Shown: positions 56,752 to 64,000 of the stretch, one piece after another | Layout of the letters: each line of letters starts with the position of its first letter | Position numbering within the stretch: the stretch's first letter is position 1 | NCBI RefSeq assembly: GCF_900100015.1 | Contig: NZ_FNDD01000029.1 | Coordinates: 1-64,000, forward strand | Length of the DNA stretch: 64,000 nt | Direction: 5' to 3' | Source of the DNA: Vibrio xiamenensis | GTDB lineage: Bacteria; Pseudomonadota; Gammaproteobacteria; Enterobacterales; Vibrionaceae | Position numbers and translations under genes: made by a program | Notes under the pieces: model-generated | The model's input: only the letters and a program-made list of their open reading frames with translations | Database searches by the model: none | Told to the model about the DNA's origin: nothing

Positions 56752-57987
56752 TTATTTTATTGTTTTCTCGGCGTGAAGTGAGTTGCAAAGGGTTATTTGG
56801 TCGTAGGGTAAACCGACATATTGCTCAGCAATCAGCTGCTTGCCAGCTTGATTTTCTAAGTAAAAATTGAGCTCTGAATCGCTCATGCGATCGAGAAACG
56901 AACACGACTCCTGTTGGTCAAAATGGTGCAGCATGGATGTCATCCACCAGGAGAAACGCTCGGCATTCCAGACACGGCGCAAACACAGTGGAGAGTATTG
57001 ATCTAATACTTCACGCGGCTCACCATCGTAGTAAGCACTTAATACTTGATACAACGCAGCAACATCGGACGCTGCGAGATTTAACCCTTTGGCTCCGGTG
57101 GGCGGTACAATGTGCGCAGCGTCGCCAACCAAAAATAGCTGGCGATATTGCATCGGCTCGCACACAAATGAGCGCAGTGGCGCAATGCTTTTTTCAATAC
57201 TTGGCCCTGTTTGCAGCTTCGCCGCGTCTTGTTCCGGCAAACGACGCTTGAGCTCTTGCCAAAACCGTTCGTCGCTCCAATCTTCGACCCTATCTTGGTT
57301 GGATACTTGTAAATAGTAACGAGAGCGAGTAAGTGAACGCTGACTGGCAAGGGCAAATCCACGTGGATGCTTGCAGTAAATCAGCTCTTCGCTCACTGGC
57401 GGTGTATCGCTAAGTAGACCAAGCCAGCCAAATGGATAGACGCGCTCAAATTCACGGCGTATGTCATTGGGAATACTTGGACGAGATACGCCATGGAAGC
57501 CATCACAACCTGCGATAAAGTCACACTGGATGCGATAAGCTTGACCTTGATGCTCAAATTCCACATGCGCCTGTCCCCGTTCTGGGTTGTGAATCTCAGT
57601 CACAGGCGCTGAATAAAAGCTGCGCTGGGCACTGGCGTTTCGAGCTGCGATTAAATCTTGAGTGACTTCGGTCTGGCCGTAACAGGTCACCACTTTTCCT
57701 TGAGTGAGCAGTTTGAGATTGAGATGATGCTTTTGGCCGTCAACGCTGACATAGATGCCGTGATGCTCGATGCCTTGTTCGGTTAAGCGCTTTGCACAGC
57801 CCGCTTGATGGAGTAAATCGACAAAGCCTTGCTCTAAAATGCCAGCGCGAATGCGGCTCAGTACGTGCTCGACACTGCTCCTTTCGATAACAATGTTGTC
57901 GATGCCATGTTGGGCCAGTAGCTGGCCTAACAACAACCCCGATGGTCCAGAGCCAATGATGGCAACTTGAGTGTTGAGAGTTTTCAT
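56752..57987 (-). CDS. pobA: 4-hydroxybenzoate 3-monooxygenase
   Basis: The 411-residue FAD monooxygenase hydroxylates 4-hydroxybenzoate to protocatechuate with NADPH and oxygen. Motifs: the FAD loop VAIIGSGPSGLLLGQLLA, RIRAGILEQGFVDLLHQAG, the DG-type motif IAGCDGFHGVSRPSIP and the second FAD motif LVGDAAHIVPPTGAKGLNLA. It is very like Pseudomonas PobA. It is 13 bp after dctM and 25 bp before the dioxygenase gene, which takes its product. Confidence 0.95.
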   Translation of the reverse strand: MKTLNTQVAIIGSGPSGLLLGQLLAQHGIDNIVIERSSVEHVLSRIRAGILEQGFVDLLHQAGCAKRLTEQGIEHHGIYVSVDGQKHHLNLKLLTQGKVVTCYGQTEVTQDLIAARNASAQRSFYSAPVTEIHNPERGQAHVEFEHQGQAYRIQCDFIAGCDGFHGVSRPSIPNDIRREFERVYPFGWLGLLSDTPPVSEELIYCKHPRGFALASQRSLTRSRYYLQVSNQDRVEDWSDERFWQELKRRLPEQDAAKLQTGPSIEKSIAPLRSFVCEPMQYRQLFLVGDAAHIVPPTGAKGLNLAASDVAALYQVLSAYYDGEPREVLDQYSPLCLRRVWNAERFSWWMTSMLHHFDQQESCSFLDRMSDSELNFYLENQAGKQLIAEQYVGLPYDQITLCNSLHAEKTIK

Positions 57988-57999
57988 TATCGGCTCCTG

Positions 58000-59295
58000 T
58001 TATCCGTGATTGAGTAGGACTAGCGCAATCGATGGAAAGCCAATCAGCAGTCCCAGGCGTACTACGTCAGAGAGGACAAACGGCACCACACCTTTAAAGA
58101 TGTCGGTAATATTGAGCTCTTTATCGAGTGACTTAATCACAAACACGTTCATGCCTACAGGCGGTGTAATCAACCCAACTTCAACGGTGATCACTGCGAC
58201 AATACCAAACCAGATAGGGTCGAATCCGGCGGCTTGAATCAGTGGAAATACTACTGGCACAGTAAGCAGCAACATGGCGATACTGTCCATTACGCAACCG
58301 AGCAAAATAAACAGTAGCAACACCGTAAACAGCACCATGTAAGGGGAGAGTTGCAGCGCATTGACGTAGTCGACCAGCGAATACGAAATGCGTGATACCG
58401 AGAGGAAAAAGCCGAAGATTTCGGCGCCGATGATCATAAAGAAGATCATCGCCGAAATAGACAAGGTTTCGTTGATCGCATCAAGAAACATCGCCCAAGT
58501 CATGCCGCGAACAATTGCCATCAATAGGGTTAACGAGGCGCCAATTGCTGCCGCTTCGGTTGGGGTGAAAAAACCGGCGTAAATTCCAGCGATGATCAAC
58601 GCAAAAATCAACGTAAATGGCAGTAGGCCTTTTAAACCGATCAGTTTTTCAACCAGCGAGGTTTTTTGGCCCGGAGTGGCGAGGTTTGGAAAAATCCACA
58701 CCGTGACGGCAATCGCAACGCAGTACAGTGCCAGTCCAAGTAGACCTGGGATTACGCCGGCAATAAACATATCGCCGACCGATTGCTCGGTGATCAGTGC
58801 ATACAGTAGCAGCGCAATTGAAGGTGGAATCATAATGCCGAGGGTGCCGCCTGCCGCTAAAGTGCCAGTGGCGAGCGATACCGAGTAACCGTTGCGTTTC
58901 ATTTCCGGCAGAGCAACCCGTGACATACTGGCGGCGGTTGCCAACGATGAACCAGAAATGGCCGAGAAGATGCCACATGAGGTCACCGCTGCGAGTGCCA
59001 TACCACCGCGCCATGCGCCAAACAAGGTTTTGGCACCGTTAAACAGCTCTTGAGACATGCGCGCTTTGGAAGCAAACACGCCCATTAAAATAAACATTGG
59101 AATCGGGCTAAAACTGTAGTTCGACAGCGCATCAAAGGGTGCGCTATCCAAAATCGCCACCGCCGGTTGAAAGGCCACAATCGAGGCAAAACCGATAAAG
59201 CCGGTTACCGCCATGGAGAGCGCAATCGGGGCGCGAAAGGCAATCATGATTAACATGATTACGATACAGATAAAGCCAATCATTGAAGCGTCCAT
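58000..59295 (-). CDS. TRAP transporter large permease (DctM type)
   Basis: The 431-residue membrane protein has about 12 hydrophobic segments. It shows the DctM features SGSSLATAASMSRVALPEM and GGTLGIMIPPSIALLLYALI. It forms the transport channel of a tripartite ATP-independent periplasmic transporter driven by sodium or protons. It overlaps dctQ by 1 bp (TAATG). The operon context suggests an aromatic acid such as 4-hydroxybenzoate. Confidence 0.92.
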   Translation of the reverse strand: MDASMIGFICIVIMLIMIAFRAPIALSMAVTGFIGFASIVAFQPAVAILDSAPFDALSNYSFSPIPMFILMGVFASKARMSQELFNGAKTLFGAWRGGMALAAVTSCGIFSAISGSSLATAASMSRVALPEMKRNGYSVSLATGTLAAGGTLGIMIPPSIALLLYALITEQSVGDMFIAGVIPGLLGLALYCVAIAVTVWIFPNLATPGQKTSLVEKLIGLKGLLPFTLIFALIIAGIYAGFFTPTEAAAIGASLTLLMAIVRGMTWAMFLDAINETLSISAMIFFMIIGAEIFGFFLSVSRISYSLVDYVNALQLSPYMVLFTVLLLFILLGCVMDSIAMLLLTVPVVFPLIQAAGFDPIWFGIVAVITVEVGLITPPVGMNVFVIKSLDKELNITDIFKGVVPFVLSDVVRLGLLIGFPSIALVLLNHG

Positions 59296-59900
59296 TACAG
59301 CACCTCTTTATGTGGATGATGCGCCGCTTTATGTGGCTGGTGGTTAGAATGAGTGTGGCTTTCTGCGCTTTGCGTGGTGGCAGATATTGGCGCACTTGGC
59401 TGTAGGGAAGAGTGAATCAGCTCCCAAGTCAGTAATAGGCAACGCAGGGTTAGTATACTGGTGGCAAATACCACGATACGATAAATCCACGCCATCGGAA
59501 TGAGTAAATCTTGGGTGGTTTCACCGCTTAAAATCGCATCTTCAATTGCCATGTAAAAGCGATAGGTCATGCCAGCACCAAGTAAGGCAAAGCCAAGCAG
59601 GTAAAATGACTCCAAATAGGTTTTGATGCGCTCACTCATGGTGTCGGTAAATAAGTCGACAATCACTTGGGAGTCGCCAACCGACTGCGGCAGAGTAAAT
59701 AATACCGTAAATAGCAGGCCGTATTTAATCAGTTCGACTCCACCAATAAAGGTCAGTGCAATCGCGCCATCACTTAAGCCATATAGGGTGCGCGTGACCA
59801 CATCGATCAATGTGACCAGCATCATGCCTACCAACAGCGTGCCGCTGATGATGTGCATGATATAAGCAAGGCGATTAATGCTTTGTTTAATGATCAGCAT
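59295..59900 (-). CDS. TRAP transporter small permease (DctQ type) with His-rich tail
   Basis: The 201-residue protein has four predicted membrane helices, with VDVVTRTLYG-like sequence and LPQSVGDSQVIVDLFTD. It serves as partner of DctM. The last 25 residues are a polar tail rich in His (HTHSNHQPHKAAHHPHK), not usual in DctQ proteins; it may bind metal ions in the cytoplasm or be a chance extension. It stops 1 bp into dctM. Confidence 0.88.
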   Translation of the reverse strand: MLIIKQSINRLAYIMHIISGTLLVGMMLVTLIDVVTRTLYGLSDGAIALTFIGGVELIKYGLLFTVLFTLPQSVGDSQVIVDLFTDTMSERIKTYLESFYLLGFALLGAGMTYRFYMAIEDAILSGETTQDLLIPMAWIYRIVVFATSILTLRCLLLTWELIHSSLQPSAPISATTQSAESHTHSNHQPHKAAHHPHKEVL

Positions 59901-59940
59901 AAGACAACTCCCAGCGAATTATCGTCAATAAAATCAGTGA

Positions 59941-60975
59941 TTAAGATGGGTTTGCGCAGCTGGTGCTGGCTAATTCCATGGCACGTTTGTAAACCGCTTT
60001 GGCTGGTAAACCTTTGGCTTCGAGGTCGTCCAAATATTCTTGAGTGACTTGATCGAGTACTGGTTGCCAATCGGTGGCAATATCATCTGCGCTGACGGTG
60101 ACGATGTTGTCGCCCATTTTCTTCGCTTCGGCGAGCCCCTTGGCATCGAGTTGATCAAAGGATTGACCGGATTTGAGCGACCACGCCATGCCGGAGTTTT
60201 TGTCGATAACGGCTTTGAGTTCTGGCGCAAGACCGTTGTAGACATCCTTATTCATGGTGACGATAAACGACAGTGAATACAGGCCGCCAATATCGGTGTG
60301 GTTGTCCGCCAGTTCATTGATTTTAAATACTGTTGCGCCTTCCCATGGCAGCGCTACACCGTCGATCACACCGCGTTGCAGTGATTGATAAGAGCTTGGC
60401 GCTGGCATACCAACTGGCAGGGCTTGAAGTTTTTCTAGCAAGCTGGCGACCACAGAGGTTGGGCGACGAATGCGCAAGTTGGCAAGGTCAGAGGGCTTTT
60501 CGACTTTTTTGCCTTTGATGTGCAGCATGCCAGGACCGTGGGTAAACAAAAACAGTGGTTTGGTGTCTTTGTATTCGGAGTTAATCAAGCCTTCATCGTA
60601 GAGAGTTTGAATCACACACGATCCTTCAACTGCGGTTTTGACGACGCCTGGCAGTTCGACTATTTGGGTTAGGGGGAAACGGTTTGCGGTATAACCTTGC
60701 ACTGTGGCGGTGACATCCAAAATACGGTGGGTTACGGCATCGTACTGCGCAGGTGGTTTGGCAAGAGTTGAACTGGCGTAAATATCGACTTTAATTTTTC
60801 CGTCTGAATCCGCTTTGACTTGGTCAGCCCAAGCTTGAAAAATGTCTTTCTGCGCCGCCGAGACAGCTGGCCAGAAGTGGCCGAAACGTAAAGTGAGGTC
60901 AGCAGCGTTTACATTGGCGGTGCTAAGCGCCGCACCCAGTGCACATGCACAGGTTAGAGCAGTCAGTTTTTTCAT
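59941..60975 (-). CDS. TRAP transporter periplasmic substrate-binding protein (DctP type)
   Basis: The 344-residue protein has a signal peptide (LTALTCACALGAALSTANVNA) and a DctP fold: LRFGHFWPAVSAAQ, FTHGPGMLHIKGKKV, and LRIRRPTSVVASLLEKL with the conserved Arg that holds the carboxylate of the ligand. It captures an organic acid in the periplasm for DctQM. It is 41 bp before dctQ. Confidence 0.92.
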   Translation of the reverse strand: MKKLTALTCACALGAALSTANVNAADLTLRFGHFWPAVSAAQKDIFQAWADQVKADSDGKIKVDIYASSTLAKPPAQYDAVTHRILDVTATVQGYTANRFPLTQIVELPGVVKTAVEGSCVIQTLYDEGLINSEYKDTKPLFLFTHGPGMLHIKGKKVEKPSDLANLRIRRPTSVVASLLEKLQALPVGMPAPSSYQSLQRGVIDGVALPWEGATVFKINELADNHTDIGGLYSLSFIVTMNKDVYNGLAPELKAVIDKNSGMAWSLKSGQSFDQLDAKGLAEAKKMGDNIVTVSADDIATDWQPVLDQVTQEYLDDLEAKGLPAKAVYKRAMELASTSCANPS

Positions 60976-61044
60976 GTTCGTATCCGTACTTATCGTTATT
61001 GGTATAGTTCACGTTATGTTGCAGTCCATGGTGGCTGCAGGCTG

Positions 61045-62049
61045 TTAGAATTCTTCGCTATCAATTTCCAGTTGAGTTTGCGGGTTGTAACGCGCGCCGC
61101 TGACGGTAGTTTGATTCAGCGTTGCGCTCAATTTCGCGGCAATCTCACTTGGCAAGTGGCGATTGTCGGCGGCGAGATTCTCGGCCAGATGGTCAAGGTT
61201 AGTGGTGCCGGGAATGGAAACCAGCTTGAGGTCTTGGCTGTTAAGCCAGCTCAGCGCCAACTGAGCCAGATTCATATTCAAGTTATCGACTTGGTTCCAC
61301 TGTGCGAGCTGTTTAGCAATTTGCTGGATAATCTGGTGATTGTGCGCAAAATGTTCGTCGCTAAAACGCGGCATGGCGCGGCGAATGTCGTTGCTATCTA
61401 GCGTTTCAGTGCTGGTTAGGCAACCCGTCAACATCGCGCGGCCAAGTGGGCTAAATGCCACCAGCGTAACATCCAGTTCACGGCAGGCATCAACCAGCGC
61501 GATTTCCGGATTACGTGTCCAAAGCGAGTATTCTGATTGCACCGCGGCAATCGGATGGATTTGATGGGCGCGCTTTAAGGTTTCCGCTGAAACTTCAGAT
61601 AGGCCGATTTCGCGGATTTTGCCTTCCTCAACCAAACGTGACAGTTCACCGACCGTTTCTTCAATCGCGATGGTTTTGTCCCAGCGATGCAGGTAATAGA
61701 GGTCAATCACGTCGGTGTTGAGGCGTTGCAAACTGGCCTCGCATTGGCGGCGGATCAGCGCAGGGTCGCCGCTGATGTGTTTTTTACCATCGTTATCCAG
61801 ATACATACCGCATTTACTGGCGAGCAGAAATTCGTTGCGGCGATGCATGATTGAAGCGCCAAGCAGCGACTCATTGGCACCATTGCCATATAGAGTGGCG
61901 GTGTCGAAGTGATCGTAACCCAAATCCAAGGCGCGATTGAGTAACGTATCTGCGTGAGCTTTGCTGCTTGCAGGTCCGTACGCGTGAGATAAGTTCATGC
62001 AGCCAAGCCCAATTTGTCGGCTGCGCAGTTGGCCTATGGCGATCATCAT
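61045..62049 (-). CDS. Aldo/keto reductase
   Basis: The 334-residue NADPH-dependent reductase has the catalytic tetrad: Asp and Tyr in FDTATLYGNG, Lys in LASKCGM and His in YLHRWD. C-terminal NADP-binding sequence VSIPGTTNLDHLAEN is present. It starts 2 bp after ligC (ATGATG at 62049). A role in the aromatic pathway is inferred from the operon only; it may reduce an aldehyde intermediate or detoxify one. Confidence 0.87.
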   Translation of the reverse strand: MMIAIGQLRSRQIGLGCMNLSHAYGPASSKAHADTLLNRALDLGYDHFDTATLYGNGANESLLGASIMHRRNEFLLASKCGMYLDNDGKKHISGDPALIRRQCEASLQRLNTDVIDLYYLHRWDKTIAIEETVGELSRLVEEGKIREIGLSEVSAETLKRAHQIHPIAAVQSEYSLWTRNPEIALVDACRELDVTLVAFSPLGRAMLTGCLTSTETLDSNDIRRAMPRFSDEHFAHNHQIIQQIAKQLAQWNQVDNLNMNLAQLALSWLNSQDLKLVSIPGTTNLDHLAENLAADNRHLPSEIAAKLSATLNQTTVSGARYNPQTQLEIDSEEF

Positions 62050-62051
62050 GG

Positions 62052-63005
62052 TTACCCGTTGTGATTGAGCAGTTGTTCGAGTTGATGCAAGGTTTCCATT
62101 GCACCTAGGCATTGAGCGACGGAAGAATTTGGCTCTTGCTGCTCGCGAATAGCGCGAATAAATTCTCGGTCGATTAGCTCGATACCGTTATTTGAGACTG
62201 CAACACCAGAGAGATCTACCGGGTTGTCGTAGCCGTCAAACAGATCGTCATAACGGGCGATGTAGGTGCCTTCTTCACAGATATAACGGAAAAAGGTGCC
62301 AAACGGACCGTCGTTGTTGAACGATAAAGATAGGGTGCACAGCGCGCCAGACGGCACTTTCAGCCCGATACTCATGTCCATTGCGATACCCAGTGTGGGG
62401 TGAATCGGCCCTTGCATAGCTTGCAATTGACTGGCTTGCTCACCCGTTTGGTATTGAAATAGATCAACGGTGTGACAGGCATGATGCCACAGCAAATGGT
62501 CGGTCCAAGTTCGTGGCTCGCCTTTGGCATTGGTATTGGTGCGGCGAAAGAAATAGGTTTGTACGTCCATCTGCTGAATGTGCAGTTCACCGGCTTGAAT
62601 CTTATTGTGAATCCACTGATGGCTTGGGTTAAAGCGGCGAGTATGCCCAGCCATCGCCACCAGACCGGTCTGTTTTTGTAGCTCAACTAAGCGTCTGGCG
62701 TCATCGATGTTATCCGCCATTGGAATTTCGACCAACACGTGTTTACCCGCTTCAAGGCAGTCCATCGCTTGACTGGCGTGTAGATGGGTTGGCGTCGCCA
62801 GAATCACCGCGTCGACATCGTCTCGTTGCAGAGCATCGGCAAGGCTGTTGCTGATAAAAGCGTGCGGGTATTGCTCGCCAAGTACGGCGATTTTATCGGC
62901 TTCACTGGCGACCAGTGCGCTAATTTGAATGTCTTCGATCTGGGCTAAGGCTTCGAGATGTTTGGTTCCAAACGCGCCTGAGGCGCCTACAACACAAATA
63001 TTCAT
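62052..63005 (-). CDS. ligC: 4-carboxy-2-hydroxymuconate-6-semialdehyde dehydrogenase (LigC type)
   Basis: The 317-residue Gfo/Idh/MocA-family enzyme closely resembles Sphingobium LigC. It has the N-terminal NAD loop VVGASGAFGTKHLEALA, HVLVEIPMADN, GHTRRFNPSHQWIHNKI, QQMDVQTYFFRRTN and TLSLSFNNDGPFGTFFRYIC. It oxidises the product of protocatechuate 4,5-cleavage to 2-pyrone-4,6-dicarboxylate. Its presence argues that the dioxygenase at 55467-56726 works on protocatechuate. Confidence 0.9.
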   Translation of the reverse strand: MNICVVGASGAFGTKHLEALAQIEDIQISALVASEADKIAVLGEQYPHAFISNSLADALQRDDVDAVILATPTHLHASQAMDCLEAGKHVLVEIPMADNIDDARRLVELQKQTGLVAMAGHTRRFNPSHQWIHNKIQAGELHIQQMDVQTYFFRRTNTNAKGEPRTWTDHLLWHHACHTVDLFQYQTGEQASQLQAMQGPIHPTLGIAMDMSIGLKVPSGALCTLSLSFNNDGPFGTFFRYICEEGTYIARYDDLFDGYDNPVDLSGVAVSNNGIELIDREFIRAIREQQEPNSSVAQCLGAMETLHQLEQLLNHNG

Positions 63006-63100
63006 AATTAATCCTTGTGGTTGGGTGAGGCCAAGTTAGCAATAGCGCGATGGTTATAACTAAGTGGTTGCCTCACCGAAATGGTTACTGACGCTATGGA

Positions 63101-63592
63101 TTATTTATCCACCAACTCGATTTTATTCGGCGTGAGTTCCAGCGATTTGAAAATTTCACCCAGCGATTTGATTTGTTCGCTGTGCACTTCAATCATGTCG
63201 TTGGCGAGCCTCAGTTCTCCAGCGAAATACTCGCCGTTATGGGTTTCGACCAGGGTTTTTAGCCGCTGTTTATCGACTTCAGCGCCGCGTAAATCCGCCA
63301 CTATCTGCCCTGGTTTTAAGCACTTACCAAGCTCTTCAAGCCACTGGCTTAATTCATGGCTGTTTGGCGACACCAAAATCAAGTGCGCGCTGTGCACAGC
63401 GTCTTGCACCGAAAAGCAGCCCTGCACACCAAAACGGATAAATCGCTCAAGTTGGTCTTTACACGTTTCCTTGCTAAGCACATTTGGGTCAAACGCGGTG
63501 ATGATGCGGTTAGGGCGATTCAACCCAACTTGCAGCAAGGTTTCCGCTGTCTGGCCAAAACCAATAAAGGCTAAGCGCGATATCTTTGTCAT
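63101..63592 (-). CDS. Stand-alone NAD(P)-binding Rossmann-domain protein
   Basis: The 163-residue protein contains an N-terminal NAD(P)-binding domain (LAFIGFGQTAETLLQVGL, with the GxGxxA loop) like that of 6-phosphogluconate or hydroxyisobutyrate dehydrogenases. It ends where the C-terminal helical catalytic domain should start (LELTPNKIELVDK). It may be a truncated gene or a true single-domain protein. AAAGGGAA before the ATG at 63592 and a clean reading frame support expression. It is first in the catabolic run. Confidence 0.65.
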   Translation of the reverse strand: MTKISRLAFIGFGQTAETLLQVGLNRPNRIITAFDPNVLSKETCKDQLERFIRFGVQGCFSVQDAVHSAHLILVSPNSHELSQWLEELGKCLKPGQIVADLRGAEVDKQRLKTLVETHNGEYFAGELRLANDMIEVHSEQIKSLGEIFKSLELTPNKIELVDK

Positions 63593-63646
63593 ACGGTTCC
63601 CTTTAATCGGTTCATCAGTTAATAAAACTAACTCAGTTAACAACAC

Positions 63647-63816
63647 TTAGACGAAGCAGCTAATGGAGTAACGTACGTATCAAAGTGTTAACAAAATGTT
63701 TAATTTTTTATTTTCATAACTGAATCTAACAAACTGCTAGCAAAGGGCATAATTGAAATTTAGTAACGGCTATTCAATTTTTGAATAGCCTAAATTGGAT
63801 GGACTATCTATTTTTC
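63647..63816 (-). promoter_or_regulatory. Probable promoter region of the aromatic operon
   Basis: The 170-bp AT-rich region lies upstream of the minus-strand operon. It contains the perfect 10-bp hairpin GGCTATTCAA (63768-63777) with TTGAATAGCC (63781-63790) around TTT, placed 27 bp after the stop of the upstream regulator gene, where it may act as its terminator. No clear -10/-35 pair was seen. Confidence 0.5.
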
Positions 63817-64000
63817 TTATAGGCTAGTCAGAGAAAGGCCGATGTTTCGAATCGCCGCAATGAAAGCTTCTTGGGCGGTCGTACCTTGCCAGCTTTTACG
63901 AATTGTGATGCCGATAGCGCGTTGTTGCTGTTGAGTGTCAAAATCTATGATCTCAAACACATCGTCGCTCAATTCGCGATGGACTTGGTGCTTGGGTAGC
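63817..64000 (-). CDS. C-terminus of a probable LysR-type regulator (partial)
   Basis: Only the last 60 codons are visible; the gene continues past the right edge. The peptide starts LPKHQVHRELSDDVFEIIDF and ends AFIAAIRNIGLSLTSL. The pattern (LP.H.V...L, then I.IRKSW and a terminal F...I helix) resembles the end of the LysR substrate-binding domain. Being directly upstream of the operon in the same direction, it may regulate it. The assignment is tentative. Confidence 0.5.
   Translation of the reverse strand, partial: LPKHQVHRELSDDVFEIIDFDTQQQQRAIGITIRKSWQGTTAQEAFIAAIRNIGLSLTSL

Overview
The window is chromosomal DNA of a marine gammaproteobacterium, almost certainly a Vibrio. The gene order luxO-luxU-yvcK-moaABCDE-CBS gene-zntA-udp-metG/mrp-udk, and the block grxD/sodB/VC2046-like gene/topB, are Vibrio core arrangements, and the quorum-sensing phosphorelay pair LuxO/LuxU is diagnostic of the family. 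No rRNA, tRNA, CRISPR array, insertion sequence, integron or phage gene was seen. One 127-bp ERIC-type repeat is present.

Region 1 (1-30.3 kb) is mostly housekeeping. It starts inside luxO and runs through luxU, the convergent yvcK, and a molybdopterin operon led by a Moco riboswitch that covers the ribosome-binding region of moaA. It continues with zntA behind a textbook ZntR-type promoter, udp with CytR/CRP-like sites, metG and mrp (divergent), udk, an AsmA-family gene, btuR, a HIT protein, a low-molecular-weight phosphatase, an SDR that has lost its catalytic Tyr and Lys, sodB, grxD, topB, a histone-deacetylase-like gene, and two convergent soluble chemoreceptors (PAS-PAS-MCP and FIST-MCP).

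Region 2 (30.3-50.1 kb) is accessory metabolism. A secreted pectate lyase with a ricin-type lectin domain and a lipoprotein GH28 polygalacturonase flank a complete-looking glycine betaine to sarcosine module. This module has an AraC-type regulator (gbdR-like), a dipeptidase-like protein, a DUF5943 protein, dimethylglycine demethylase subunits dgcA and dgcB with a dedicated electron-transfer flavoprotein pair, a BCCT transporter, a small unknown ORF, and divergent gbcA and gbcB. A 20-bp tandem repeat with a 22-bp period lies between gbcA and gbcB and is a good operator candidate. Sarcosine oxidase genes are not in the window.

Region 3 (50.4-55.4 kb) holds a CHASE1-type diguanylate cyclase, a MocR-type regulator divergent from a TauE/SafE permease with a clear dyad plus direct repeat between them, and a small outer-membrane beta-barrel protein.

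Region 4 (55.4-64 kb) is a minus-strand catabolic operon for 4-hydroxybenzoate. It contains PobA, a single-chain LigB-LigA type extradiol dioxygenase (gallate or protocatechuate 4,5-cleavage), LigC-type semialdehyde dehydrogenase, a complete TRAP transporter, an aldo/keto reductase, a stand-alone Rossmann-domain protein, and the end of a probable LysR-type regulator. Together they suggest 4-hydroxybenzoate uptake, hydroxylation to protocatechuate, 4,5-ring opening and oxidation to 2-pyrone-4,6-dicarboxylate. The lower pathway genes lie outside the window or are absent. All functional assignments come from reading motifs and recalled family resemblance; no database search was run.
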